Origin: Deltaproteobacteria bacterium
GTDB lineage: Bacteria > Desulfobacterota > Syntrophia > Syntrophales > UBA2210
NCBI GenBank assembly: GCA_019314085.1
Contig: JAFCZZ010000281.1
Location: forward strand, 1 to 8,365
Direction: 5' to 3'
Length of the DNA stretch: 8,365 nucleotides
The position numbers and the translations under genes were made by a program. The notes beneath the pieces are model-generated. The model was not told where the DNA came from and ran no database searches. It saw only the letters and a program-made list of their open reading frames with translations. Below, piece by piece: positions 1-6,686 of the stretch (the stretch's first letter is position 1; every line of letters begins with the position of its first letter).

Positions 1-1
1 C

Positions 2-1090
2 GCCATGATAGGCCCCAACTGTGCCGGGATCATCAGCACGGAGCCCGCGAGCCTGTACTGCATGATGCAGCCCGACTTCCCCCCCTCCGGTCACATCGCC
101 GTCGTATCACAGAGCGGCAACATCGCCGGCTCAATGCAGTTCATGCTCTGGAAACAGGACATCGGCGTCAGCCGCTGCGTCAGTGTCGGAAACCAGACCC
201 TCATAAAGACCGAGGATATCCTTGAATACCTGATCGACGATGACCTCACCTGGGTCGTTGTCGCCTACATCGAGGGGGTCGATGACGGGGAGCGCTTCAT
301 GGATGTGGCCAGACGGCTGACCGAAAAGAAACCGCTGATCGTCATCAAGGGGGGCACATCGGACCGGGGCGTCAGTGCGGCACGGTCGCATACCGGGGCC
401 ATTGCCGGCTCCGACATCGTATTCGCCGCCATGTGCCGACAGTGCGGGATCATCCGCGTCGACGACGTGGAGGACCTCATCGACACGGCGGTGGCCTTCC
501 TCTCCCAGCCGATCCCCCGGGGAGACCGCGTGGGGATCGTGGCGAACGGGGGCGGGTGGGCCGTCCTCACCGCCGACGCCTGCACCGAGGCGGGGCTGAA
601 CGTGGCGCCCCTGCCCGAGGAGACACTGCGCCGGCTCGACGAACGGCTCCCCGCCTGGTGGAACCGGCAGAACCCCGTCGACATGGTGGCCGGGATGAGC
701 CGGGGGGCCTTCTTCAAGGCGGTCGAGATCGTGGCCCAGTGCAATGAGGTCGACGGGATCATCACCCTCGGCTTCGGATACGGCAATGCGAATGTGGCGG
801 CCATCGAATCGGCCCCCGACAGCGACACGCCCGATTACGTCTCCTACATCGAGGCGACCCGTCACTCCGACCTTCGGGGGATGCGCTTCCTCCTGGACAC
901 CATCGCCACCTACCACAAGCCGATCCTCCTCGCATCGGAATACATCGTCGGGGCCGATCGGGACGAAAACGAGGCGGTCCTGGAACTGCGCCGTAAGAAC
1001 GTCCTTATCTATCCGTCGTCGCGTCGTCCCGCGCAGGTCATGGCGCGGCTGGTCCGCTACGGCCGGTACCGCCGGAAGACAGATTCCTGA
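2..1090 (+). CDS. ADP-forming acyl-CoA synthetase, alpha-subunit-like (5' partial)
   Basis: Probable alpha subunit of an NDP-forming acyl-CoA synthetase (acetate-CoA ligase, ADP-forming, family). These enzymes interconvert acyl-CoA, ADP and phosphate with acid, CoA and ATP in the cytoplasm. The visible part opens inside the end of the CoA-binding Rossmann domain: IGPNCAGI at residues 2-9 from the first Met matches the family IGPNC motif. A succinyl-CoA-ligase-like flavodoxin domain (about 28-170) follows and holds SHTGAIAGSD (128-137). By analogy with succinyl-CoA synthetase alpha, His129 there is the likely phosphohistidine. A second ligase domain (about 173-330) follows. The Met at position 5 is internal: no ribosome site precedes it and the family has about 110 more N-terminal residues, so the gene starts left of the window. 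The protein stops at TGA 1088-1090 with no ATP-grasp (beta) domain, so a separate beta subunit is expected elsewhere. The acyl substrate cannot be told. Confidence 0.88.
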   Translation, partial: AMIGPNCAGIISTEPASLYCMMQPDFPPSGHIAVVSQSGNIAGSMQFMLWKQDIGVSRCVSVGNQTLIKTEDILEYLIDDDLTWVVVAYIEGVDDGERFMDVARRLTEKKPLIVIKGGTSDRGVSAARSHTGAIAGSDIVFAAMCRQCGIIRVDDVEDLIDTAVAFLSQPIPRGDRVGIVANGGGWAVLTADACTEAGLNVAPLPEETLRRLDERLPAWWNRQNPVDMVAGMSRGAFFKAVEIVAQCNEVDGIITLGFGYGNANVAAIESAPDSDTPDYVSYIEATRHSDLRGMRFLLDTIATYHKPILLASEYIVGADRDENEAVLELRRKNVLIYPSSRRPAQVMARLVRYGRYRRKTDS

Positions 1091-1138
1091 TATCCATACA
1101 TGGCCCCCTCTCACGGTAAAGAAACCCCGCATTTTACG

Positions 1139-1167
1139 TTGACCGGCACCCCCCCGGGCATTATAAT
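1139..1167 (+). promoter_or_regulatory. sigma-70-type promoter ahead of the SLC13 permease
   Basis: TTGACC (1139-1144) and a perfect TATAAT (1162-1167) are separated by exactly 17 nt. This nearly matches the housekeeping consensus, with one mismatch in the -35 box. Transcription would start near 1174 and give a leader of about 47 nt before the permease start at 1221. The spacer is very C-rich. It lies in the 130-nt gap after the synthetase gene, so the permease probably starts its own transcription unit. A small GGTAACC palindrome (1168-1174) overlaps the predicted start and could be an operator half, but this is weak. Confidence 0.75.
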
Positions 1168-1205
1168 GGTAACCACTCAGTAATACGGAAAAAGACACCG
1201 GTTAA

Positions 1206-1211
1206 GTGAGG
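1206..1211 (+). promoter_or_regulatory. Shine-Dalgarno site deciding the permease start
   Basis: GTGAGG lies 9 nt before ATG 1221, the expected spacing for a ribosome binding site. The same GTG could be read as an in-frame start five codons earlier, but no purine-rich site sits at a good distance before it. The ATG start is therefore preferred. Confidence 0.55.
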
Positions 1212-1220
1212 CCATCCTCT

Positions 1221-2999
1221 ATGATTCCCTTAGATACCGTGCTTGTCCTGATCATTGTCGCCTTCGCCGCTCTTCTCTTCGTAACCGAAAAACTGCGTGT
1301 TGATGTCACCGCGCTGTGCGTTCTGGTGGCACTCCTCTTGTTTAGACTTATTAGCCCGGACCAGGCCCTTTACGGGTTCGCGAACACGGCCACGGCGATC
1401 GTTGCCGCCATGTTCGTCCTGAGCGCTGGGCTGGTTCGTACCGGTCTCGTCGAATGGCTGGCCCGTCACATTGACCGGCTTTCCGGCAAGGGAGAACGGC
1501 GACTGATCGTTGTTCTCTGTGTGCTCGCGGCGGCGCTTTCGGCCTTCATGGTCAATACGGCAACAGTCGCCATACTGATACCCGTAGCGGTCATCCTCGC
1601 AAAGGCCCGAAAGGTTGCCCCGTCACGCGTCCTGATCCCGCTCTCCTTCGCAAGCCAGTTCGGGGGCGTCTGTACGCTGATCGGGACATCCACCAATGTC
1701 CTGGTCAATTCGATGGCCGTCTCCGGCGGTCTGAAGCCCTTTCACCTCTTCGAATTCGCGCCGATGGGGATTGTCCTGGCCGTCATCGGCATCATCTATT
1801 TGACCTTCGCTTCAGGGTTTCTGATACCGAAGCGGGAGGGAGCGGATGAGCAGATCGACAAGTACCGGCTTGCGGACTACCTGTCGGAGATGCGGGTTAC
1901 CGGCGGCTCCCCGTTGATCGATAAGCGGTGGCGCGAGAGCGACAGCAAGGACCTGAACGATATCGATCTGATAAAAATCATTCGGAACGGCAAGGCGACC
2001 TGGCGGGCGTCGGCCACCAAGATCAGGCATAATGATTTCCTCCTCCTCCACGGAAACGCCGACGGCCTGATCAAGCTGAAAAATAACTACCGGCTCGAGA
2101 CGAAGGCGGATGCGGTGATTCACGATGATCAACTCCAGTCCGATAAGATCGAGCTGATCGAGGCACTGGTGCCCCCACGGTCACGGTTGATCGGGCGTAC
2201 CCTACGGGGGGCCGAATACATAGAGCGCTTCGGGTGCGTGGCCCTGGCCGTACAGCGGCGTGGAAAGGTTCTCCGGGAACGCCTTGCCGATATCAGCTTT
2301 GACGACGGGGACACCCTCCTCCTACAGTGCGATAAGGATTCGGTGCGCCGTATTCTTCAGTCTACCGATCTTATTATCACCAACGAACTGACAGACCTCC
2401 ACCTGCGTAAAGACCGGGCCTTCACGGCACTGGCAATATTTGTTTCCATGGTTCTCCTCGTTGTTTTCAACGTCCTCCCGCTCCTCGTTGCCGCCCTGAG
2501 CGGGGCCGTCGCCATGGTTCTTGGCCGCTGTATCACCATCGAAGAGGCATACAAGGCGATCGACTGGAAGGTCATCTTCCTCCTGGGGGGGATCATTCCA
2601 CTGGGACTCGCCCTGGAGCAAACAGGGACCGCCGCCTGGCTGGCCTCTGCGATCATGAAACCGCTGATTGCCATGGGGCCGCTTGCGGTCCTGACCTGTC
2701 TCTATTTTGTTACAGCCGTACTGACCTCCATCATGTCGAACAACGCGTCGGCCATCCTCCTGGTGCCTATCGCGTTTTCCGTCGCTGAACTGATGGGAGT
2801 GTCTGTCCGGCCGTTTCTGATGGCGATCACCTTCGCCGCGTCGACCAGCTTTGCGACCCCGATCGGCTACCAGACCAACACCATGATCTACGCGCCCGGG
2901 GGATACCGCTTTTCCGACTACGCCCGTATCGGTCTGCCGCTGAACATCATCTTCTGGATCGTCACGGTCCTCCTGGCGCCGGTCCTGTGGCCCTTTTAG
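1221..2999 (+). CDS. SLC13/DASS-family permease with two TrkA-C domains
   Basis: Inner-membrane transporter of the divalent anion:sodium symporter (SLC13, CitT/YfbS-like) superfamily, 592 residues from ATG 1221. Hydrophobic segments cover about residues 6-21, 29-43, 58-72, 95-127, 140-200, then 401-436, 450-465, 486-525, 531-545 and 571-591. A hydrophilic stretch between the membrane halves (about 205-395) contains two TrkA-C/RCK-C-like domains, about 225-295 and 308-385, the second with RLIGRTLRGAEY. The substrate and sodium-site hairpins show as GTSTNVLVN (150-158) and MSNNASAILLVP (500-511), near the SNT motifs of the family. Length and order match family members with a central pair of TrkA-C domains. 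The substrate could be a dicarboxylate, sulfate or another anion; the sequence does not say. An own promoter at 1139-1167 and an inverted repeat after the stop suggest a short transcription unit, possibly continuing into the broken paralogue. Confidence 0.9.
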   Translation: MIPLDTVLVLIIVAFAALLFVTEKLRVDVTALCVLVALLLFRLISPDQALYGFANTATAIVAAMFVLSAGLVRTGLVEWLARHIDRLSGKGERRLIVVLCVLAAALSAFMVNTATVAILIPVAVILAKARKVAPSRVLIPLSFASQFGGVCTLIGTSTNVLVNSMAVSGGLKPFHLFEFAPMGIVLAVIGIIYLTFASGFLIPKREGADEQIDKYRLADYLSEMRVTGGSPLIDKRWRESDSKDLNDIDLIKIIRNGKATWRASATKIRHNDFLLLHGNADGLIKLKNNYRLETKADAVIHDDQLQSDKIELIEALVPPRSRLIGRTLRGAEYIERFGCVALAVQRRGKVLRERLADISFDDGDTLLLQCDKDSVRRILQSTDLIITNELTDLHLRKDRAFTALAIFVSMVLLVVFNVLPLLVAALSGAVAMVLGRCITIEEAYKAIDWKVIFLLGGIIPLGLALEQTGTAAWLASAIMKPLIAMGPLAVLTCLYFVTAVLTSIMSNNASAILLVPIAFSVAELMGVSVRPFLMAITFAASTSFATPIGYQTNTMIYAPGGYRFSDYARIGLPLNIIFWIVTVLLAPVLWPF

Positions 3000-3001
3000 A
3001 G

Positions 3002-3026
3002 AAAACGGATAACACGCCACCGTTTT
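3002..3026. repeat. Inverted repeat between the two permease genes
   Basis: AAAACGG (3002-3008) and CCGTTTT (3020-3026) pair perfectly over 7 bp around an 11-nt loop, directly after the stop of the first permease. The T tract falls inside the stem, so this is at best a weak terminator or processing hairpin in the 43-nt gap. Confidence 0.4.
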
Positions 3027-3042
3027 ATTAAGGAGAGACAGT

Positions 3043-4788
3043 ATGACCCTACAGATGGCCCTCGTTTTTCTGATCCTCGGCGTGACGGTCTTCTTCTTCG
3101 TCACCGACACGCTGCGGGTGGACATCGTGGCCCTTCTGGTGATGGTCACCCTCCCCTGGCTGGGACTCATCGAGCCGGCGGAGGCCTTTTCGGGGTTGGC
3201 CAGCAACGCCGTCGTCGCGGTGATCGCCGTTATGATCCTGGGGTACGGCGTGGACCGTTCCGGCGCCATCAACCGGCTCGTGCAACCCATCGTTGCGGCC
3301 GCCCGGTCCGACGAGAAGCGGCTGATCGGCCTGGTCACCGTGACCGTGGGCCTGATCTCCGCCTTTATGCAGAACATCGGGGCCGCCGCCCTCTTCCTCC
3401 CCGCCATGCTGAGGATATCCAAGAGCACGGGGATGCCGGCCTCACGCCTCCTGATGCCCATGGGGTTCGCCGTCATCCTGGGGGGAAACCTGAGCATGGT
3501 CGGGTCGACCCCGCTTCTCATCCTGAACGATCTCCTGCGGCAGGGAGGACACCACGCATTCGGTCTCTTCAGTGTTACACCGGTGGGGATCTCAGCACGC
3601 AGCTGAAACTGATTGAGCGGTGGCACCTGCCGACGACGATCTACCACTGCGCCATCCCGGCAAAGAGCCCCCTGGCGGGGAAGACCAGGGGCGAGGTCCA
3701 AATGCGGGCACAGTACCGGTTGAACCTCCTCGCCCTCGCACAGGGGGACGATGTCCTCTATGCCCCCTGGCGACACACCCCTTTCGCCGCGGGACAACGG
3801 CTGGCGATCCTGGGCGACCGAAAAGATCTCAACCGATTTGTCACTGACTATGGTTTGATGTACAGGGAAAGCACAACACCCTTTGAAGACCTGGAAACGG
3901 CCGGGCCTGCCGGTTTTGCCGAACTGGTCATCCCCGTCAGAGCACCGATCATCGGGAAAACCCTTCGCGAGATAGTCCTCCGCAAGACCTACGGCGTGGA
4001 GCCGATCATGCTCCTCAGCGGTGAACGCGAGGAGCGGGAAAATTTCTCGGATGAGCCCCTCCAGCCGGGAACCGCCCTGATCGTTCATGGCAGGTGGCAA
4101 CAGATCAGGGCCATGGCGGACAATACCAATTTCGTCCTCGTCACCCCCGTCAAAGCTACGGAGACAACGCCGAAGCCACGACCGATTACAGCACTGATCT
4201 GCTTCGCCGGGGCCATCATCCTCGCCCTCTCCGGCCTTCCGATTGCCCTTGGCCTCCTGACGGGGGCCCTGGCCATGATCCTCCTCCGGATCGTACCGAT
4301 CGATGAGGCTTACCGCGCCGTTCACTGGCACGATCGATGTGGCTTACCGCGCCGTTCACTGGCAAACGGTCTTTCTCCTGGCGGGTCTGATCCCCCTCGG
4401 TATCGCCATGGACCATACTGGGGCAGCCCGGTATGTGGCAACTCACATGATGCAGATGATGGAAGGGGGACACCCCATCTGTATCCTCTTCGCCGTCGGT
4501 CTCCTCGCCACCCTCCTTTCCCTCGTCATATCGAATGTGGCCGCCACGATCCTCCTGGTGCCCCTGGCGTTGGTCATGGCGGACATGACCGGCATCAGTC
4601 CCCGCGGCCTGGCGCTACTGGTTGCCATCTGCGCCTCCAATTCCTTTCTTCTCCCGACGCACCAGGTCAACGCCCTTTTGATGTCCCCAGGGGGATACAA
4701 AACGGCCGACTTCATGCGGGCAGGCGGCCCAATAACGATTATCTACCTGACCATATCGGTGTTCTTTGTGTATGTACTGTATGTTTAA
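3043..4788 (+). pseudogene. Second SLC13/TrkA-C permease, disrupted by a deletion and a 34-bp duplication
   Basis: A diverged paralogue of the upstream permease (shared FVT..LRVD..AL and LI.P..A..G.A near the N-terminus), now split over three reading-frame segments. AGGAGA (3031-3036) sits 6 nt before ATG 3043. Segment one, 3043 to about 3593, encodes the first membrane half and ends with a stop at 3604-3606. Segment two, about 3591-4330, encodes two TrkA-C domains (SPLAGKT and APIIGKTLRE start them) and one membrane helix. Segment three, about 4331-4788, encodes the last helices, with ISNVAATILLVP and LPTHQVNALLMSPGGY. Against the intact neighbour, about 20 residues (a membrane helix) are missing at the first junction. 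The second break is an exact consequence of a 34-bp tandem duplication: removing one copy rejoins segments two and three in frame. It is unlikely to give a working transporter unless the lesions are sequencing or assembly errors. ATG 3702 inside segment two is not a credible separate start. Confidence 0.85.
4297..4364 (+). repeat. 34-bp tandem duplication in the permease pseudogene
   Basis: Copy one is 4297-4330 and copy two is 4331-4364. Both begin CGATCGATG and end TTCACTGGCA, with a single difference (A at 4306, T at 4340). Both encode the peptide AYRAVHW, in two different frames. Because 34 is not a multiple of 3, the duplication causes the frameshift. Confidence 0.95.
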
Positions 4789-4807
4789 CGATAGGCAGTT
4801 TCATAGG

Positions 4808-4825
4808 GGGATAACAGGCTATCCC
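4808..4825. repeat. Small hairpin before the kinase-like gene
   Basis: GGGATA (4808-4813) and TATCCC (4820-4825) form a 6-bp perfect stem with a 6-nt loop, in the 66-nt gap between the permease pseudogene and the next gene. No T tract follows, so it does not look like a standard terminator. Its role is unknown. Confidence 0.35.
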
Positions 4826-4854
4826 ATTATCTAAAAGGAAGGGGGAAAAGAATC

Positions 4855-5673
4855 ATGGCACTTATCACCATGACATCGGGGGTCGGCTGTGGCGGACCGG
4901 AGATCGCGCGCCGCGTGGCCGACGAACTGGGAATACCGCTTTATGACGATGAAAAGCTCCAGGAGGAATCCATCGCAATGGGCTTCTCTTCGAAGGATCT
5001 GAAGAGCCTCGACGAAAAAGCTCCCGGCTTTTTCACCCGCGTCCTTGAGCTTAAGCCCCAGTCGTATCTTGAACTTCTCGAAGCGGTCGTCTATGAAGTC
5101 GCCCGCCGGGGCGAGGGTATCATCATCGGGCACGGCGCACAGTTTCTCCTTCGCGACTTCGGATGCGCCCTCCACGTCCGCCTTTACTCATCGGAAGAGA
5201 TTCGTCTCGAAACACTCCTCGCCTCCCACAAAATCAGCCGGGGTGCCGCTGAAAAGACCATCCGTTCGGACGATAGCGGCAAGAGGGGATTCATGCAGTA
5301 TGCCTTCGATATGGACTGGGATGATCCGGCGCTTTACGATCTGATCATCAACAAAGACAAGCTCGGGACTGAGACTGCCGCCGATCTGCTGATCTCTGTC
5401 GCCCGGTCCGAGGTCATCGACACCTGTAGCCTTCAGGCCCTGGAGACCATGGAACGGTTCGGCCTGAAAAAGCTGGTCGAAACGTCGATCAAGAAGACAG
5501 TCCTCATCCCGAAAAATATCCACGTCGAGGTTACCGAAACGGGCGTAGTAGTCCTCACCGGGATCATCAATCCCCTGGAATCGAAGGACGTTCTGCTCGC
5601 TACCGTCAAGGCCGTCCCCGGCGTCACCGAGGTTAGGGAAGATCTGGCGCCGGAGAAAATGCACGACATATAG
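4855..5673 (+). CDS. Cytidylate-kinase-like protein with C-terminal BON domain
   Basis: 272 residues. The N-terminal part (about 1-190) resembles the cytidylate-kinase-like family: a beta strand LITMTSG runs into a glycine-rich P-loop GVGCGGPEIARRVA (9-22), and a later strand GEGIIIGHGAQFLL (82-95) is followed by a CALHVRLY strand (about 100-107) and a basic, alpha-helical stretch, as in nucleoside monophosphate kinases. The P-loop lacks the usual GK[ST] lysine and matches the divergent G-x-G-x-G-G-x-x-I-A form of this family. The C-terminal part (about 203-267) matches a BON domain: KKLVETSIKK, then VEVTETGVVVLTGII, then VPGVTEVRE. No signal peptide or membrane segment is seen, so it is probably cytoplasmic. 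A purine-rich site (AAGGAAGG, 4835-4842, running into GGGGGA) precedes ATG 4855. Real CMP-kinase activity is unproven. It follows the permeases in the same direction with a 66-nt gap, so co-transcription is possible. Confidence 0.8.
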   Translation: MALITMTSGVGCGGPEIARRVADELGIPLYDDEKLQEESIAMGFSSKDLKSLDEKAPGFFTRVLELKPQSYLELLEAVVYEVARRGEGIIIGHGAQFLLRDFGCALHVRLYSSEEIRLETLLASHKISRGAAEKTIRSDDSGKRGFMQYAFDMDWDDPALYDLIINKDKLGTETAADLLISVARSEVIDTCSLQALETMERFGLKKLVETSIKKTVLIPKNIHVEVTETGVVVLTGIINPLESKDVLLATVKAVPGVTEVREDLAPEKMHDI

Positions 5674-5708
5674 ACCCGTGTAGCGTTATTCCAGGGTGCC
5701 CGGGAAGA

Positions 5709-5732
5709 CTCAAAAACCCGAGTAGCGGGCTC
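5709..5732 (-). terminator. Terminator-like hairpin, minus-strand orientation
   Basis: On the minus strand CCCG, a 5-nt loop and CGGG (5729-5717) run straight into five T (plus-strand A 5716-5712), a short intrinsic-terminator shape. On the plus strand the hairpin is preceded, not followed, by the A/T tract. No minus-strand gene is seen, so it may be a chance fold or a weak bidirectional site after the kinase-like gene. Confidence 0.25.
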
Positions 5733-5760
5733 GCCTCCATTTTCTTGCTTGATTAAGAGA

Positions 5761-5859
5761 CTCAAACCTGTCAAAACCATTCCCCGAAGGATAGGTGGCC
5801 GTCTGTCATCTCAAACCTGTCAAAACCATTCCCCGAAGGATAGGTGGCCGTCTGTCATC
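5761..5859 (+). repeat. Exact 49-bp tandem duplication in the leader of the crotonase gene
   Basis: The unit starts TCAAACCTGTCAAAACC and ends GGCCGTCTGTCATC. It occurs at 5762-5810 and again at 5811-5859 without a mismatch; the match extends one base left, to 5761. Each copy could fold a small imperfect hairpin, ACCATTCC with GGATAGGT, around a CCGAA loop. The array is entirely intergenic and ends 53 nt before the crotonase start codon. I do not recognise the unit as a known riboswitch or mobile-element end. Confidence 0.95.
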
Positions 5860-5873
5860 CGGGGCAACCCCGG
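5859..5873 (+). promoter_or_regulatory. GC hairpin in the crotonase leader
   Basis: CCGGGG (5859-5864) and CCCCGG (5868-5873) form a perfect 6-bp stem with a CAA loop, right after the 49-bp duplication and about 20 nt before the AGGAGG ribosome site. No T tract follows, so it is not a classical terminator. It could affect translation or mRNA stability of the crotonase gene; this is inference. Confidence 0.4.
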
Positions 5874-5893
5874 CTGAGTAACCGATATAGAAC

Positions 5894-5905
5894 AGGAGGA
5901 AAGGA
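5894..5905 (+). promoter_or_regulatory. Ribosome binding site setting the first crotonase start
   Basis: A purine tract (AGGAGGAAAGGA, 5894-5905) ends 7 nt before ATG 5913. It overrides an in-frame ATG at 5844, which lies inside the second copy of the 49-bp repeat, has no ribosome site and would add 23 residues unlike any crotonase N-terminus. Confidence 0.75.
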
Positions 5906-5912
5906 ACAAGCA

Positions 5913-6608
5913 ATGGCGAAGGTTGAATACGAGATGAATGAACGTGTGGCAGTGGTGACAATGAACAGCGGGGAGAACCGGTTTAACTTCCCATTTTTAA
6001 GGGCGTTCATGGAGACACTGGATGAGATAGAGCAGAAGACCGACGCGAACGCACTCGTCGTGAAGTCCGCAGACACAAAGATCTGGTCCAACGGCATAGA
6101 TCTGGACTGGCTCCTTCCGGCCATTGAAAAGGAAGGCCCGGAGGCAATGGACCGATTCCGGCCGGAAATGTACGGCCTTATGAGGCGTATCCTCACCTAC
6201 CCGATGCCGACCATCGCGGCCATCAACGGGCATGCCTTTGCCGGGGGCGCCTTCCTGGCATTCGCCCATGATTTTCGATTCATGCGCTCGGACAAGGGAT
6301 GGATCTGCCTCCCCGAAGTGAATATCAACATGACCCTGGGACCGGTCTTTTCGGCCATTGCCCGGCGGGCGGTCCCTCAATACAAATTCGAGGAGATGCA
6401 GTACACCGGCAAGCGCCTCACCGCCCAGGAATGCGAGGAGCACCATATCATCATGAAGGCCTGCCCCCCCGATGATTTGATGACCGAAGCGATCACCTTT
6501 GCCCGGTCACTGAACAAGGACGGGAATCTTATCGGGAGGATGAAGGTCGAGACCCACCAGAAGATCCTGGAGGTGATCGATGCGGACATAGCGTCTACGC
6601 TACGGTAA
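5913..6608 (+). CDS. Enoyl-CoA hydratase/isomerase (crotonase) family protein
   Basis: 231 residues, crotonase fold, cytoplasmic, acting on an acyl-CoA. The oxyanion-hole strands are SNGIDLDWL (59-67) and INGHAFAGGAFLAFAHD (104-120). A Glu is kept in LPEVNIN (Glu135), in the place of crotonase Glu164, but the Glu144 position (GGCEL in crotonase) is Phe114 here. Hydratases need both glutamates, while delta3-delta2-enoyl-CoA isomerases use only the second. The SNG.DLDWL segment also resembles isomerases. An enoyl-CoA isomerase role is therefore more likely than hydration, but this is inference from my alignment. It is slightly shorter than typical crotonases (about 255-260 residues) and lacks a long C-terminal helix. 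It is followed after 78 nt by a second crotonase gene on the same strand, suggesting one operon for acyl-CoA breakdown. Confidence 0.85.
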   Translation: MAKVEYEMNERVAVVTMNSGENRFNFPFLRAFMETLDEIEQKTDANALVVKSADTKIWSNGIDLDWLLPAIEKEGPEAMDRFRPEMYGLMRRILTYPMPTIAAINGHAFAGGAFLAFAHDFRFMRSDKGWICLPEVNINMTLGPVFSAIARRAVPQYKFEEMQYTGKRLTAQECEEHHIIMKACPPDDLMTEAITFARSLNKDGNLIGRMKVETHQKILEVIDADIASTLR

Positions 6609-6686
6609 CGAGAGATCGGGCCGGAGGGGACGCGAAACTCATGCGAACAGAGAAATCGCTGATATATTCTTGGGAGGAAACCATCT

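Noticed and set aside
1206..1220. GTG start for the first permease
   Set aside because: The GTG is part of the GTGAGG ribosome site for ATG 1221, and the added residues MRPSS carry no family similarity.
2322..4331. A 669-codon open frame on the minus strand across both permeases
   Set aside because: It lies antisense to conserved membrane-protein coding sequence, its predicted protein is low-complexity and charged, and it is a by-product of GC-rich codon use. Similar antisense frames at 131-1198 and 6639-7595 were rejected for the same reason.
3702..4814. A separate gene starting at ATG 3702
   Set aside because: The frame is open upstream to about 3591 with conserved permease sequence, no ribosome site precedes the ATG, and its end past 4330 is out-of-frame nonsense caused by the 34-bp duplication.
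5761..5859. CRISPR array
   Set aside because: There are only two copies, directly abutting with no spacer between them, and no cas genes nearby.
5762..5900. Known riboswitch (c-di-GMP-I, TPP or glycine type)
   Set aside because: Short pieces recall these classes (AACCATT..AGGTGG, GGCTGAG, CCGAAGG), but the required conserved cores, such as ACGCAAAG for c-di-GMP-I or the CTGGATAATGCCAGC-type element for TPP, are absent.
5844..5912. Upstream in-frame ATG start for the first crotonase
   Set aside because: It lies inside the repeat, has no ribosome site, and the extra 23 residues do not resemble a crotonase N-terminus.
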